From Cupriavidus sp. P-10 (GTDB lineage Bacteria > Pseudomonadota > Gammaproteobacteria > Burkholderiales > Burkholderiaceae): DNA of 64,000 bases. The translations under genes and the position numbers were made by a program. This document shows, piece by piece, positions 63,702 through 64,000 of the stretch (positions within the stretch are counted from its first letter, which is position 1; the number at the start of each line of letters is the position of its first letter). The notes beneath the pieces are model-generated. The model was given only the letters and a program-made list of their open reading frames with translations. It made no database searches and was not told where the DNA came from. The stretch is taken from the NCBI RefSeq assembly GCF_003402535.2, contig NZ_AP025171.1, forward strand, positions 2,418,001 to 2,482,000, in the 5' to 3' direction.

Positions 63702-64000
63702 TCAGTCCAGCCGTTCGCAGCTGTAGGCTTCGGTGCAATAGGGAAAGGCGACCTCCTGCCGCCCGGCGAGCGCCGGGTGGCCATCGACGACAACCTGCAG
63801 CGCGGCGCGCACGCGCTCCTGTTCGGCGCCAGGCAGCGAGGCAATGAAGCTCACCGACATCACCCGATCGACGATCACCTGCTGCGGCGGGCCCGCGTGC
63901 GTGTACGGCAAGCTGTGCAGCGCCAGCGGGCCGAAGCCCTCGGCCGGAAAGACCCGCTTCCAGTCGCCCTTGTAGAAGCGCGGCGCGTCGCCTTCGTACG
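63702..64000 (-). CDS. Probable class I SAM-dependent methyltransferase, C-terminal part (cut by window edge)
   Basis: The frame is open to the window edge; about 98 C-terminal residues are present. VIVDRVMSVSFIASLPGAEQERV and VAFPYCTEAYSCERLD match the ends of small class I methyltransferases. The SAM-binding region would lie beyond the edge, so the call rests on the C-terminal segment only. Confidence 0.6.
   Translation of the reverse strand, partial: YEGDAPRFYKGDWKRVFPAEGFGPLALHSLPYTHAGPPQQVIVDRVMSVSFIASLPGAEQERVRAALQVVVDGHPALAGRQEVAFPYCTEAYSCERLD

Overview
The window is high-GC DNA (roughly two thirds G+C by eye, with strongly GC-ending codons) from a betaproteobacterium, most probably Burkholderiales and most like Cupriavidus/Ralstonia. 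The reasons are the neisserial/burkholderial-type porin, the hopanoid genes of the HpnA/B/H/M/N type, the CopABCD plus CopRS copper cluster, and an Anr/Fnr- and NrdR-type control region in front of an anaerobic ribonucleotide reductase. No rRNA, tRNA, CRISPR array, insertion sequence or integrase was seen. The genus is an inference.

Layout. 1-0.8 kb: 5' part of a TonB-dependent receptor on the minus strand. 1.1-4.7 kb: a WrbA-like flavoprotein, then a class III ribonucleotide reductase operon in which the glycyl-radical tail of NrdD is a separate 57-codon gene between the large catalytic subunit and the NrdG activase. 4.8-8.6 kb: a chemoreceptor without a ligand domain, a class III aminotransferase, and an SRPBCC/ArsR pair with a palindromic operator candidate. 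8.8-13.1 kb: a HlyD-ABC-FtsX-FtsX export system. 13.3-16.1 kb: a GltS-type symporter next to a TAXI binding lipoprotein. 16.1-30.2 kb: CDP-diacylglycerol pyrophosphatase, DM13 protein, porin, class A penicillin-binding protein, a DUF1501/DUF1800 pair, an EamA exporter with an AraC regulator, a Rossmann-fold oxidoreductase, remnants of a PQQ dehydrogenase and a cytochrome c, and an amino-acid permease.

30.2-40 kb: the first hopanoid block (hpnB, hpnA, an ispH copy, hpnH, a truncated hpnL, hpnM, hpnN, an MlaA-type lipoprotein). IspH supplies isoprenoid precursor, HpnH adds adenosine to the hopene side chain, HpnA/HpnB act on side-chain sugars, and HpnN/HpnM/MlaA handle lipid traffic between membranes. 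40-54.7 kb: an FKBP isomerase, a TPR protein, two small proteins, the copper cluster copABCD with divergent copRS, and a three-gene sensory operon (OmpR regulator, LysM-FecR protein, CHASE2 histidine kinase). 55.5-59.7 kb: a cold-shock protein and the second hopanoid block (hpnD, squalene-hopene cyclase, hpnG). hpnC and hpnE are not in the window, so squalene synthesis is incomplete here.

59.8-64 kb: an HSP70-like ATPase, a membrane diguanylate cyclase, two small genes (one a lone LysR-type DNA-binding domain), and the 3' end of a probable methyltransferase.

Most informative signals: the split NrdD with its control sites, the GltS/TAXI pairing, the small gene ahead of hpnB, the truncated HpnL, the decayed quinoprotein locus, and a recurring pattern of 9-15 bp tandem repeats at gene ends.
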